A DNA stretch of 56,700 nt, taken from assembly GCA_023228025.1 (NCBI GenBank), contig JALOCD010000008.1, positions 1-56,700 on the forward strand. The letters run 5' to 3'. The position numbers and the translations under genes are program-made. This document shows positions 25,459 to 33,850 of the stretch, piece by piece. The notes beneath the pieces were generated by a model, which was not told the DNA's origin, searched no databases, and saw only the letters and a program-made list of their open reading frames with translations. Source of the DNA: Prolixibacteraceae bacterium (GTDB taxonomy: Bacteria; Bacteroidota; Bacteroidia; Bacteroidales; Prolixibacteraceae). The first letter of the stretch is position 1; each line of letters begins with the position of its first letter.

Positions 25459-26517
25459 TTATGTGTCAACCATGAGCCAGTATCCAGTTTCGGGATCGGC
25501 CTCCATCAATTTGCCCAACCCTTGAATGGCTTCTGTGCGGGTTTGGTAGCTTTCAACAGAAACCCTGAAGAAACTTTTACCCAACGCGGAAACCTCCGCG
25601 TGATAACCTTGCCTGGTCAACTTTTCTGCAAGTTTGTCTGCATTTTCCCTTATTTTGAAACAACCGCCTACCACATGAAATTTACCTCCGGTTGAATTAA
25701 GTGCCACACTATTCTGGGATGCAACAGCTTTGGATTCAGGAACTACCGATTCGACAGGTACCTGATTTACCGATGTTTTGGGCTCAGATGAAGCGGTCAC
25801 CTCTTTGCCAACAGTTGCTGTTGAATTTGGCTCAGCCTTGGGTTCAGATGTTGCTGACAAAGGTTCTGATTTGACACCCTGAAGCGCAACAGGCGTATCA
25901 GACAAGGCAAGAGAGGCAGTGTTGGTACTCTTTAGTTTGGCAGAATCCCCTTTGTTGAAAATCGTATTCAATGGTACAAAATAGAGCAATGCCAGTAACG
26001 GCAATCCTACCAATGCATACTTCACAATTGGGTGCATGCGTTTTTGAGGTTCAGGATCTTTGTCCCTGAATACAGGCTTGGGATTCAGGATGTTTTTGTT
26101 GACGAGCTGTGGAAAGTGAAAGGTGTCGAGGCCAAATACGTCTGCCCTGAAATTAACATTTGGCAATGCGTCAAACAGAATGTTCTCATTCTTATCAAAA
26201 TAGATGGAACCAACCTGAGCAAATTCGACCCGTTCACCATTTTCCAGTCGGGACTGACATTCTGAAACAAATTCTGAGACTATTTTTCTGGCTTCGAGGT
26301 ATCCAACTCCCTCTTTCTCCGCGACATAATTTACGACCAGGCCATCATTTTTTTTCAGCTTGCTACTAAAAATAACCTCTTTGGAAGGAGGAGAAAATTG
26401 ATCGCCCCGATCATCGTACCCGGAAGTCTGATAGTTGGAAATAAACCCTCCGAGATCAGGGATGATCACGCAATCGTTGGTTTTCAACAACTCTGAAAGA
26501 TAAGCAGAAAGGTTCAT
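25459..26517 (-). CDS. HU-domain plus SPOR-domain protein
   Basis: A 352-aa protein that probably binds denuded peptidoglycan glycan strands at division sites. The start is placed at 26517 (MNLSAYLSELLKTNDCV), the conserved beginning of this Bacteroidota family, rather than 16 codons earlier. Residues ~1-120 form the HU-like (CCDC81-type) domain with DCVIIPDLGGFISNY. One membrane helix lies at ~170-187 (YALVGLPLLALLYFVPL). A Ser/Pro/Glu-rich linker follows to ~275, and a C-terminal SPOR domain (FHVVGGCFKIRENADKLAEK, then YHAEVSALGKSFFRVSVESY). Convergent with the dipeptidase gene. TATATTTG at 26604-26611 may be its -7 box. Confidence 0.88.
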   Translation of the reverse strand: MNLSAYLSELLKTNDCVIIPDLGGFISNYQTSGYDDRGDQFSPPSKEVIFSSKLKKNDGLVVNYVAEKEGVGYLEARKIVSEFVSECQSRLENGERVEFAQVGSIYFDKNENILFDALPNVNFRADVFGLDTFHFPQLVNKNILNPKPVFRDKDPEPQKRMHPIVKYALVGLPLLALLYFVPLNTIFNKGDSAKLKSTNTASLALSDTPVALQGVKSEPLSATSEPKAEPNSTATVGKEVTASSEPKTSVNQVPVESVVPESKAVASQNSVALNSTGGKFHVVGGCFKIRENADKLAEKLTRQGYHAEVSALGKSFFRVSVESYQTRTEAIQGLGKLMEADPETGYWLMVDT

Positions 26518-26603
26518 CTGTTGTAAATTAGTTTTACTCCGCATGTGCGGGAACGAATACTCCAAAGCTTTGGAATTACTTTTATTACTGAATAATTGAA
26601 CCC

Positions 26604-26639
26604 CAAATATAGGAATAAATCTTAGATTTTGTACTTTTG
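26604..26639. promoter_or_regulatory. Divergent -7 boxes for the HU/SPOR gene and galE
   Basis: Minus-strand TATATTTG at 26604-26611 points to the HU/SPOR gene and plus-strand TACTTTTG at 26632-26639 to galE. Both fit TAnnTTTG; neither has a clear -33 TTG at 19 bp. The two are only 20 bp apart, so the promoters may interfere. Confidence 0.4.
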
Positions 26640-26683
26640 GCGACCGTCGTTATCTAATTACAGCATCCAATTAAATATTTCAG

Positions 26684-27712
26684 ATGAAGGGAAAGATTTT
26701 GGTTACAGGAGGAACAGGATACATTGGTTCACATACCGTGGTTGAGTTGCAAAATGTGGGTTTCGATGTAGTTATTGTGGATGATTTAAGCAATTCCACA
26801 GAGGCAGTGGTCGATAAAATTGAAAGGATTACAGGGATTCGTCCGGAATTCCATCGGCTCAATATGCAAAATCTTGAACTCCTGGAGAAACTCTTCCAAG
26901 AGTCAAAAGGAATTGATGCTGTGATCCATTTTGCAGCATTCAAGGCAGTTGGAGAATCAGTTCAAAAACCGTTGGACTACTACCGTAACAATTTGGTCTC
27001 CCTGATCAACCTCTTTGAGTGCATGGAACATTCGGGAGTCAACAATCTTGTTTTTTCCTCCTCCTGTACTGTTTATGGGCAGCCTGAGCATCTTCCGGTT
27101 ACGGAACAAACCCCTCGTCAAACGGCAGAGTCCCCTTATGGGAATACAAAAATTGTGTGTGAAGATATCATCAAGGATTACACGCACGCGAATTCAAAAA
27201 TGCAAGCGATAGCACTTCGATATTTCAATCCGATAGGTGCCCATCCATCCGCAATGATTGGAGAACTTCCCAATGGCGTTCCCAACAATTTGGTTCCTTT
27301 CGTGACCCAAACGGCAGCAGGGATCCGTCCACAGCTTTCTGTTTTCGGCAACGACTACAATACCCCTGATGGAAGTTGTATCCGTGATTATATCAATGTG
27401 GTTGATTTGGCAAAAGCACATGTGATTTCGATCGAGCGGTTGCTCAACCACAAAAATGAGTCGGGATTCGAATTTTACAATGTGGGAACCGGGAATGGCG
27501 TTTCTGTTCTCGGCCTTTTGAATGCATTTGAGAAAGCGACAGGACAAAAGGTCAATTATAAAATTGTTGGCAGAAGGGCCGGGGATATTGAGCAGATCTA
27601 TGCGGATACCACCAAGGCGAACACGGTTTTGGGATGGAAATCCATGGCGACGCTGGAAGAGACTCTATTATCGGCATGGAACTGGGAGCAACGGATTCGG
27701 AAGAATGGATGA
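26684..27712 (+). CDS. galE: UDP-glucose 4-epimerase
   Basis: Interconverts UDP-glucose and UDP-galactose; cytoplasmic, NAD-dependent extended SDR. The NAD-binding loop is GGTGYIGSH (residues ~8-16). SSSCTVYG is the strand with the catalytic Ser/Thr, and SPYGNTK gives the YxxxK pair (~150). The C-terminal half has RYFNPIGAHPS and GDIEQIYADTTKA, typical of GalE rather than of other sugar epimerases. 342 aa, normal. Followed by the dTDP-glucose dehydratase gene 142 bp downstream on the same strand, so nucleotide-sugar synthesis is grouped here. Confidence 0.94.
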   Translation: MKGKILVTGGTGYIGSHTVVELQNVGFDVVIVDDLSNSTEAVVDKIERITGIRPEFHRLNMQNLELLEKLFQESKGIDAVIHFAAFKAVGESVQKPLDYYRNNLVSLINLFECMEHSGVNNLVFSSSCTVYGQPEHLPVTEQTPRQTAESPYGNTKIVCEDIIKDYTHANSKMQAIALRYFNPIGAHPSAMIGELPNGVPNNLVPFVTQTAAGIRPQLSVFGNDYNTPDGSCIRDYINVVDLAKAHVISIERLLNHKNESGFEFYNVGTGNGVSVLGLLNAFEKATGQKVNYKIVGRRAGDIEQIYADTTKANTVLGWKSMATLEETLLSAWNWEQRIRKNG

Positions 27713-27854
27713 ATGGATTGTTGGATTATTGATTGAGTGTAGATTGACTGATTTGTAAATAACATTAAGACCAAGGACCCTGATAAATATTATTTCAAAA
27801 TCCTTACTTAAACTTGAGATACAACCAAGATTAAAAACTTAAAAACGGACAACG

Positions 27855-28910
27855 ATGAAAAAGTATATTTTGGTGACCGGGGGAGCAGGATTTATTGGTT
27901 CCCATGTTGTTAGAAGGTTTGTAAAAAACTATCCGGATTACCAAATTATCAACCTGGATGTGCTTACCTATGCCGGTAATCTCGAAAACCTGAAGGACAT
28001 CGATACATTGCCCAACTATACTTTTGTGAAAGGGGACATCACCGACAGTGAACTGGTGAACAAACTTTTTGAGACCTACCCGATCGAGGGGGTCGTACAT
28101 CTGGCGGCAGAGTCGCATGTTGACCGCTCGATCACCGATCCGGCATCATTTATCCGCACCAACATCTTCGGGACTTTTAACCTGATTCATGCGGCCAAGG
28201 AACACTGGAAGGGGGCTATGGAAGGGAAACGTTTTTACCACATCTCGACCGATGAAGTTTATGGTTCGCTCGGGGAAACCGGCCTTTTTACAGAAACGAC
28301 TTCGTACGATCCGCAGAGTCCGTATTCTGCCTCGAAGGCAAGTTCCGATCACCTGGTCAGGGCTTATCACAATACTTTTCACCTGCCGGTTGTGATTTCC
28401 AACTGTTCGAACAATTATGGACCCAATCAGTTCCCGGAGAAATTGATTCCTCTGTGTATCCACAACCTCCAACACAACAAACCTATTCCTGTATATGGGA
28501 AAGGGGCGAATATCAGGGATTGGCTTTATGTAGAAGATCACGCCTCGGCCATTGATACGATTTTTCACCATGGAGTCGATGGGGAAACGTATAACATCGG
28601 CGGCATCAATGAATGGACCAACATTGATTTGATCAGGACTTTATGCGATGTCGTTGATCAACAGTTGGGAAGGGCAGAAGGCACCTCCCAACAATTGATC
28701 ACCTTCGTAAAAGACCGTGCAGGCCACGATATGAGGTATGCCATCGATTCATCCAAGATTCAAAGGGAGCTGGGATGGAAACCCTCCCTGCAGTTTGAGG
28801 AAGGCCTTGACAAGACTGTCGCCTGGTACCTGAAAAATACGGAGTGGCTTGAGAATGTATCTTCCGGAGCCTATGAAAAATACTACGAAAAGCAATATCA
28901 CCAAAGGTAA
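27855..28910 (+). CDS. rfbB: dTDP-glucose 4,6-dehydratase
   Basis: Second step of dTDP-rhamnose and related deoxysugar synthesis. Rossmann motif GGAGFIGSHVV (~9-19), INLDVLTYAGNLENL (~36-50), the TDEVYG strand with the catalytic Asp-Glu pair, and YSASKASSDHLVRAY with YxxxK. NNYGPNQFPEKLIPL is diagnostic for RfbB/RmlB. Length (351 aa) is normal. The other rml genes are not in the window. An imperfect hairpin (GTAACGCTA / TAGCGGTTAC) spans its stop region before the convergent aldo/keto reductase gene. Confidence 0.95.
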   Translation: MKKYILVTGGAGFIGSHVVRRFVKNYPDYQIINLDVLTYAGNLENLKDIDTLPNYTFVKGDITDSELVNKLFETYPIEGVVHLAAESHVDRSITDPASFIRTNIFGTFNLIHAAKEHWKGAMEGKRFYHISTDEVYGSLGETGLFTETTSYDPQSPYSASKASSDHLVRAYHNTFHLPVVISNCSNNYGPNQFPEKLIPLCIHNLQHNKPIPVYGKGANIRDWLYVEDHASAIDTIFHHGVDGETYNIGGINEWTNIDLIRTLCDVVDQQLGRAEGTSQQLITFVKDRAGHDMRYAIDSSKIQRELGWKPSLQFEEGLDKTVAWYLKNTEWLENVSSGAYEKYYEKQYHQR

Positions 28911-28955
28911 CGCTATATTTTGGTAGCGGTTACTGCAACCAGACCATCCGGAGTA

Positions 28956-29846
28956 TCAGCCATGGTGAACAATCCCCATCAGCCGCTCGACCGCATCATG
29001 AATTTGAGAAGGATCTTCGAAACCAATGGTCATGTCATGCACATTCTTGCTTTGAACGACATACTTCAGCGATGCTGTTCTCTCCTCCTCTTTGAGCAGT
29101 CCGCCGCAACCAAAAATTTTCATTCCGAGCACCCCTTTCCCTTTTGAACCAGCAATTTCCAAGAGCGACATGATCTTTTCGGGAGTGCCATCCATCTTGA
29201 TCTGTTTATTGTTGATTCGGGCCAGAACGACATCGGGCCAGTCGTGGTTGACACCACTCTCCAATGCCCCAAAATCGTGTGCCGAGAAGCCAATCTTTTT
29301 AATCAGCCCTTTCGATTTTGCCTCACTCAATCCATCCATGAAACGCTTTTTGTCTTCAGTCCAATTGGCTTTGGTCATGCAGTGCAGCAAGACGATATCC
29401 AGGTAATCTGTCTGCAACTCCTGGCGGATGCGATCGATCATCTTATCCACAGGCTGCAGCGGATGCCAGTCAAGATTGTCTGTCCAGATTTTGGTCATGA
29501 GGGTAATTTCATCCCTTGGCAAAAATTTAAGTGCCTCTTTGGCATACGGATGTGAGCCATAGGTATCGGCTGTATCCAGAAAACGGATTCCCCTGTCAAA
29601 TCCGGCCTGAACGACCTGTTTGAATTTTTCCAGCCCTATGCGAGTTTGGTTGGAGGCATGGTTCCAGCCGTTGGTGCCCATTCCCATGGCCAATCTGGTC
29701 ACCTTAAGTCCGGTTTTACCCAGATCGACCATATCCACTTTTGCAGGGGAATTTGGAATGGCACCCAAAGCCGATAAGGCCCCTGTGGTTACCATTGCTC
29801 CGGCAATACCTGTCCGGATGAAATGACGACGCGTAAATTCAGCCAT
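28956..29846 (-). CDS. Aldo/keto reductase with twin-arginine signal
   Basis: NADP-dependent oxidoreductase exported by Tat. FTRRHFIRTG (residues 4-13) and a hydrophobic stretch to ~30 make the signal. The TIM-barrel AKR has its tetrad visible: Asp and Tyr in DTADTYGSH, Lys in TLMTKIW, His in IVLLHCM. Unlike many Bacteroidota AKRs, no C-terminal ferredoxin domain is attached. 296 aa. It stands alone, convergent with rfbB. Substrate unknown. Confidence 0.88.
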   Translation of the reverse strand: MAEFTRRHFIRTGIAGAMVTTGALSALGAIPNSPAKVDMVDLGKTGLKVTRLAMGMGTNGWNHASNQTRIGLEKFKQVVQAGFDRGIRFLDTADTYGSHPYAKEALKFLPRDEITLMTKIWTDNLDWHPLQPVDKMIDRIRQELQTDYLDIVLLHCMTKANWTEDKKRFMDGLSEAKSKGLIKKIGFSAHDFGALESGVNHDWPDVVLARINNKQIKMDGTPEKIMSLLEIAGSKGKGVLGMKIFGCGGLLKEEERTASLKYVVQSKNVHDMTIGFEDPSQIHDAVERLMGIVHHG

Positions 29847-29876
29847 TTTCAGTTGTTTAGAGACTGTTTAAAAAGA

Positions 29877-30100
29877 TTACACAGAGAATAATTGTCTATT
29901 AATCGAAAATATAGGGTTTATAGAAATTTCTGAAATTAGTTGATTTCATGAGAGAAACCCCGGAGTTACACAGAGTCGGAAAATCGCTTGCGATTTTTCT
30001 CTCAGTGGAACTCGTAGTTTCCTCAAACGTATTTTAACTAAAGCGAGAATTTCAAAGCCATTTTTAGTTTAAATATGGGGTAATAAATTCTCTGTGTAAG
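29877..30100. repeat. ACACAGAG-type inverted repeat, copy 1
   Basis: TTACACAGAG at 29877 and 29966 faces CTCTGTGTAA at 30090-30099. Between them lies a small hairpin AAATCGCTTGCGATTT (near 29982). This almost 300-bp gap holds no gene. The same words form much longer inverted repeats at 34620 and 38833, so this is a degraded member of the same family. Confidence 0.55.
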
Positions 30101-30142
30101 AAATTTAAACAGCTTGTTAGTCCACCGAAAATTAGCAAAAAT

Positions 30143-31156
30143 TCATTTCAATCCAACGTGGGTGTAGTCCACTGTAGTATCAGCATATATTTCGGCTATG
30201 TGATCGAGGATTTGGAGGACATCCGTTATTTCGTCTGCCCTGAGCAGTTGGATGCGAAGCTCTTTGAAATCTTTCAAATTTGGAAAATATCGGGCAAAGT
30301 GGCGTCGCATTTCAAGAACCGCCCTTCGGGGATCATCTTTCCATGTCAATGACTGGTTGAGTTGTTCTTTGACATTTTCAACGACAAAAGGTACAGTTGG
30401 GGGAGGCAATATTTCACCGGTGTTTAGGAAGTGTCGCACTTCACGGAAGATCCAGGGGCGTCCGATCGAGCCCCTGCCAATCATCAACCCATCCACACCC
30501 GACTGGTCGAGCAATGTTTTGGCCTTCTCCGGTCCGGAAATATCCCCATTCCCGATGATTGGAATCTTCATTCGAGGGTTGTTCTTGACCTCAGCGATCA
30601 AATGCCAGTCAGCCTCACCTGAATATAACTGACTTCTGGTGCGACCATGGATGGCCAATGCCTGTATGCCTACATCCTGCAACATTTCCGCAACCTCCAC
30701 GATAGGTTGGTCGTCGTGGTCCCATCCGAGTCGCGTTTTGGCCGTAACCGGAAGCTGAACCGCCTTCACCACCTCTTCGGCCATTTTTATCATCTTTGGA
30801 AGGTCGCGCAACAATCCGGCCCCCGCGCCTTTGCCGGCGATTTTTTTCATTGGACAACCAAAATTAAGGTCAATGAAATCAGGTTGGGCAAGTTCCGCTA
30901 CTTTGGCGGCCTGAACCATGGATTCGATGTTGGACCCATAAAGCTGGATGGCAAGAGGCCTGTCGAATTCGAAAATCGTCATCTTCCTTTTTGTCCTGGC
31001 AACATCCCGTATCAAGGCTTCCGAGGCAACAAATTCGGTATACATCACATCAGCCCCATATTTTTTGCACAGGAAGCGGAACGATTTATAGGTCACATCC
31101 TCCATGGGAGCCAGAAATAAAGGGAGATTACCAAGGTCAAGATTGCCGATCTTCAT
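30143..31156 (-). CDS. dusB: tRNA-dihydrouridine synthase (DusB type)
   Basis: FMN- and NADPH-dependent enzyme reducing uridines in tRNA D-loops. The N-terminus LFLAPMEDVTYKSFRFLCKK is typical; DLNFGCPMKKIAGKGAGAGL carries the catalytic Cys; HGRTRSQLYSGEADW and IIGNGDISGPE are the FMN-binding parts of the TIM barrel, and GLMIGRGSIGRPWIFRE follows. A short helical domain ends the 337-aa protein. TATCTTTG on the minus strand at 31306-31313 is a plausible -7 box, giving a ~145-nt leader. Adjacent genes are functionally unrelated. Confidence 0.93.
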   Translation of the reverse strand: MKIGNLDLGNLPLFLAPMEDVTYKSFRFLCKKYGADVMYTEFVASEALIRDVARTKRKMTIFEFDRPLAIQLYGSNIESMVQAAKVAELAQPDFIDLNFGCPMKKIAGKGAGAGLLRDLPKMIKMAEEVVKAVQLPVTAKTRLGWDHDDQPIVEVAEMLQDVGIQALAIHGRTRSQLYSGEADWHLIAEVKNNPRMKIPIIGNGDISGPEKAKTLLDQSGVDGLMIGRGSIGRPWIFREVRHFLNTGEILPPPTVPFVVENVKEQLNQSLTWKDDPRRAVLEMRRHFARYFPNLKDFKELRIQLLRADEITDVLQILDHIAEIYADTTVDYTHVGLK

Positions 31157-31205
31157 GGGGGAAAGTTGAAAGTTGAAAGTTGAGAACTGAAAGTTGAAAG
31201 TGGGG
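31157..31205. repeat. GAAAGTT heptamer tract
   Basis: Directly before the dusB start codon the plus strand reads GAAAGTT units five or six times, with a divergence near GAGAACT. It would lie in the dusB leader. No function is evident; slippage could vary its length. Confidence 0.5.
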
Positions 31206-31305
31206 GAAGTGAATTAGCTAAAGAATTATTTTACAGGCAATTAATATATCTATTTATTAAAATTTGCAGATCACTCCTTCGCCAAAGGGAGTAATAAATT
31301 GAATG

Positions 31306-31313
31306 CAAAGATA
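31306..31313 (-). promoter_or_regulatory. -7 box of dusB
   Basis: Minus-strand TATCTTTG matches TAnnTTTG. No TTG occurs 19 bp upstream. It is back to back with the promoter of the CPBP gene. Confidence 0.4.
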
Positions 31314-31335
31314 ACCATTCAATTTGAAAGCATTC

Positions 31336-31365
31336 TTGGATGAACGGATGGAATAAATACCTTTG
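31336..31365 (+). promoter_or_regulatory. Promoter of the CPBP protease gene
   Basis: TTG (31336-31338), 19 bp, then TACCTTTG (31358-31365): good fit to the Bacteroidota consensus in both boxes and spacing. Transcription would start near 31371, so the ATG at 31363 cannot be used and the start is 31390. Confidence 0.7.
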
Positions 31366-31389
31366 CATACAAACGATCAATTCCTTTCT

Positions 31390-32337
31390 ATGAAGTTTCT
31401 TCGCGATTCGACCCCCTTTACGCAGGTTCTTTTCACCCTGATCATGATCCTGATGGGGGGAATTGTTGTTTCGGTCGTTGGTTTTCTGGTTTGCCGGATA
31501 GGTTTGGGTATCAGTTTTGATGACCTATCGGGAAAGCTTGCCAATTTCAGTGATCCGGCCAATGTAAGCTTGTTAAAATTTTTCCAGATACTGCAATCAT
31601 TGGGGATGTTTATTCTCCCGCCTGTGTTAATTGCTTATTCGCTCGACGATAAACCTTTTCGGTTTCTAAAATTGACGGCTAAGCCTTCCTGGATGATGCT
31701 GGGGGTTGTTTGTGGGGTTGTCCTGGTAAGCGGACCCGTCATTGAATGGGTATCTCTTCTCAACCAGCAGCTTGTATTGCCTTCGTGGTTGAGTTCGCTC
31801 GAAAACTGGATGAGAAGCTCGGAAGATCAGGCGAATGAGATTACAAAGGCGTTTCTAACCACCCAAAATATTGGAGGATTGTTGGGCAATCTTGTGATTG
31901 TAGCCACATTGCCGGCCATCGGTGAGGAGCTGCTATTCAGGGGAGTGTTGCAAAAATTGATTCAAAAAATGACCGGTAGCAGTCATGGGGCAATCTGGAT
32001 TACGGCCATTCTTTTCAGCGCGCTTCACTTGCAGTTTTTTGGATTTTTGCCCCGCATGTTGCTTGGAGCCTTGTTCGGCTACCTGCTTGAATGGACCGGA
32101 ACGCTCTGGTTGCCGATGATTGCCCATTTTATCAACAATGCCGCAGGTGTAATCATCTTCTTTGTGACTGGCGAAGGTTTGGAGCCCGATAAAGCAGAGA
32201 CGTCCTTGTTCAACAATAGCACTTTCTACTATGCTATTGTGAGCAGTGTATTGGTTTGGATGCTGTTGAGGTATATTTATACGAGGAGGGAAGAAAATAA
32301 AATAGCGTCTAATCCGCCAGGATTAGACGCTTTGTAG
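31390..32337 (+). CDS. CPBP family intramembrane glutamic endopeptidase
   Basis: Integral membrane protease of the CAAX/ABI type, about 315 aa with some eight membrane segments. The three active-site motifs are present: EELLFRGVL (EExxxR, ~185), FSALHLQFFGF (the His motif) and HFINNAAGV (HxxxN). The substrate is unknown; bacterial members include maturation and immunity proteases. The start at 31390 (MKFLRDSTPF) follows from the promoter at 31336-31365. Unusually, the last ~11 codons contain a perfect hairpin that also works as the terminator of the opposite-strand tRNA-Arg, and the stop codon overlaps the tRNA 3' end by two bases. Confidence 0.9.
   Translation: MKFLRDSTPFTQVLFTLIMILMGGIVVSVVGFLVCRIGLGISFDDLSGKLANFSDPANVSLLKFFQILQSLGMFILPPVLIAYSLDDKPFRFLKLTAKPSWMMLGVVCGVVLVSGPVIEWVSLLNQQLVLPSWLSSLENWMRSSEDQANEITKAFLTTQNIGGLLGNLVIVATLPAIGEELLFRGVLQKLIQKMTGSSHGAIWITAILFSALHLQFFGFLPRMLLGALFGYLLEWTGTLWLPMIAHFINNAAGVIIFFVTGEGLEPDKAETSLFNNSTFYYAIVSSVLVWMLLRYIYTRREENKIASNPPGLDAL
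32305..32330 (-). terminator. Rho-independent terminator of tRNA-Arg inside the CPBP coding end
   Basis: GCGTCTAATCC and GGATTAGACGC make a perfect 11-bp stem with a 4-nt loop. Read on the minus strand it follows the tRNA by 5 bp and is followed by TATTTTATTTT. On the plus strand the same bases encode the end of the CPBP protein. Confidence 0.8.
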
Positions 32338-32406
32338 CCTCACCGCGACTCGAACGCGAATTTAAAGTTTAGGAAACTTCCGTTCTATCCCTTGAACTAT
32401 GAGGCC
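32336..32406 (-). tRNA. tRNA-Arg (anticodon CCU)
   Basis: 71 nt on the minus strand fold as a full cloverleaf: acceptor GGCCTCA/TGAGGCT (first pair G-U), D stem GTTC/GAAC, anticodon stem GAAGT/ACTTT with loop TTCCTAA (anticodon CCT, reading AGG), T arm TCGCG-TTCGAGT-CGCGG. CCA is not encoded. Discriminator base A. Confidence 0.92.
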
Positions 32407-32412
32407 CTTTTT

Positions 32413-32448
32413 GCCGGAATAACCCGCTTCACAGTGGGTTATTCCGGC
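32413..32448. terminator. Strong hairpin between tRNA-Arg and the aminotransferase-like gene
   Basis: GCCGGAATAACCC and GGGTTATTCCGGC make a perfect 13-bp stem with a 10-nt loop, 20 bp after the stop of the aminotransferase-like gene. The T-run is on the plus side (TTATTTG), so it may work in either direction but imperfectly. It also separates that gene from the tRNA on the same strand. Confidence 0.6.
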
Positions 32449-32467
32449 TTATTTGTAAGAAATTTTA

Positions 32468-33634
32468 TTAAATCTCTTTGCTCCGAAAGCTAACCGGCAC
32501 ATTTTTCAGCCGATAGGCAGCCTCTTCCAACAATTCATTGGATTTGGCGAAACAGACACGAATCAGTTGCATCTTGGTTTTCTCGTGCTGAAAGGCTGAG
32601 AAGGGGATGGTAGCGACCTTGTACTCTTTGGCCAATTTCATTACAAACTCCGTATCGGGTTCATCCGACACTTTGCTGTAATCCAGAAGCTGATAGATCG
32701 TCGATTTCGTCGGTGTCAAAATAAACTTACTTCCCGACATCAATTCGATGAAGTAATCCCTTTTGCTTTGATAAAAAGCGTTGATCTCTTTGAAATTCTG
32801 ACCCTGTTTCAAAAATTCTGCAAGCGCATACTGGACAGGCGTATTAACGCTAAACCCTTGGTATTGCTGAGTTTTACGATATTCAGTCATTAATTTTTCA
32901 GGACCGGCAATGTACCCGATTCCCCAGCCGTTGATGTTAAACATGGCCCCGAAAGAGGAGACCACCAAACTTTTGGCAGCTAATTCCGGAACCGAAGCAA
33001 CACTGTTGAAGCGGTGCCCATCATATACGATGTTGCCAAATGTTTCGTTGCTGAGAATTACCAAACGGGTTCCGTTGGTCATGCGTTTGAGCTGATCAAA
33101 ATCCTCCAGACTGAAAATCTGACCCATCGGATTCTGAGGATTGTTGATAACGATCATTTTTGTTTTGGTCGTCACTGTCTTTTTAACTTCATCCCAGTCG
33201 ATCCGGTATTCCGGATGTTTCAAGTTGATGTAAATTGGACGTCCTCCGGTCATTTCAATTAGCTGAGCATAAGATTCCTGAACGGGCTCAAAAAGGATTA
33301 CTTCATCGCCCTCCTTCACGAAGGTGGTGATGGCGGTAGACATTGCCTGCTGTGGGCCGGCAGTGATGGTTAGGTCGGTTTCGGCTTGTAATTCTGTATT
33401 ATTCTGCTTGTTGAATAAAGCAACAATTTGCTCTCTCAGTGACCCGACCCCTTCACTTGGAGAAAAGTCGTTGTTCCCCGCACGCATGTATTTGTCAACC
33501 AGGTTGATCAAATCATCCGGACAAGGAAGACCCGACATCGGATCCACAAGGTTGGTCGCCTTGTACTCCTCTGCAATCTCCATCATTGAAACGAAGGCGT
33601 TCCTCTTCGTAGTTGGAAGTTTTGTTATGGTCAT
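32468..33634 (-). CDS. Class I/II aminotransferase-fold protein lacking the PLP lysine
   Basis: A 388-aa fold-type I protein resembling methionine aminotransferases of the YbdL group along its length. In active members SSFGK carries the Schiff-base lysine; here the site reads SSFGAMFNINGWGIGY, so the Lys is Ala. SDEVY (Asp to the PLP ring nitrogen, Tyr to its O3') reads SNETF, and the stacking aromatic of DPSYDSY is replaced (EPVQESY). The Asn of NNPQNPMG and the Arg of LIRVCFAK, which bind substrate, remain. The frame is intact, so this looks like a maintained pseudoenzyme or one with another activity. It has its own promoter (33652-33681). Confidence 0.85.
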   Translation of the reverse strand: MTITKLPTTKRNAFVSMMEIAEEYKATNLVDPMSGLPCPDDLINLVDKYMRAGNNDFSPSEGVGSLREQIVALFNKQNNTELQAETDLTITAGPQQAMSTAITTFVKEGDEVILFEPVQESYAQLIEMTGGRPIYINLKHPEYRIDWDEVKKTVTTKTKMIVINNPQNPMGQIFSLEDFDQLKRMTNGTRLVILSNETFGNIVYDGHRFNSVASVPELAAKSLVVSSFGAMFNINGWGIGYIAGPEKLMTEYRKTQQYQGFSVNTPVQYALAEFLKQGQNFKEINAFYQSKRDYFIELMSGSKFILTPTKSTIYQLLDYSKVSDEPDTEFVMKLAKEYKVATIPFSAFQHEKTKMQLIRVCFAKSNELLEEAAYRLKNVPVSFRSKEI

Positions 33635-33651
33635 ACTGAATTAATATCTTA

Positions 33652-33681
33652 CAAAAGTACTGAAAAAATTGTGATTGGCAA
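33652..33681 (-). promoter_or_regulatory. Promoter of the aminotransferase-like gene
   Basis: Minus strand TTG (33679-33681), 19 bp, TACTTTTG (33652-33659), in full agreement with the Bacteroidota consensus; ATG follows 17 bp after the -7 box, giving a short leader. The remaining ~170 bp up to recO show nothing notable. Confidence 0.65.
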
Positions 33682-33850
33682 TTCACCGGCTAAAAATAGA
33701 AAGATTACAATTTAATTAAACAACGATTGAGTGAATGGTAATTGCAAGTCTTTGGCAAAATGCAAGATCAACAAATCAGTTGAATGACAGACAGATACGA
33801 AATTTTCATGTTCTATTTAGGTGCTTGAATTTTCAAAAGAATTGAGTTGT

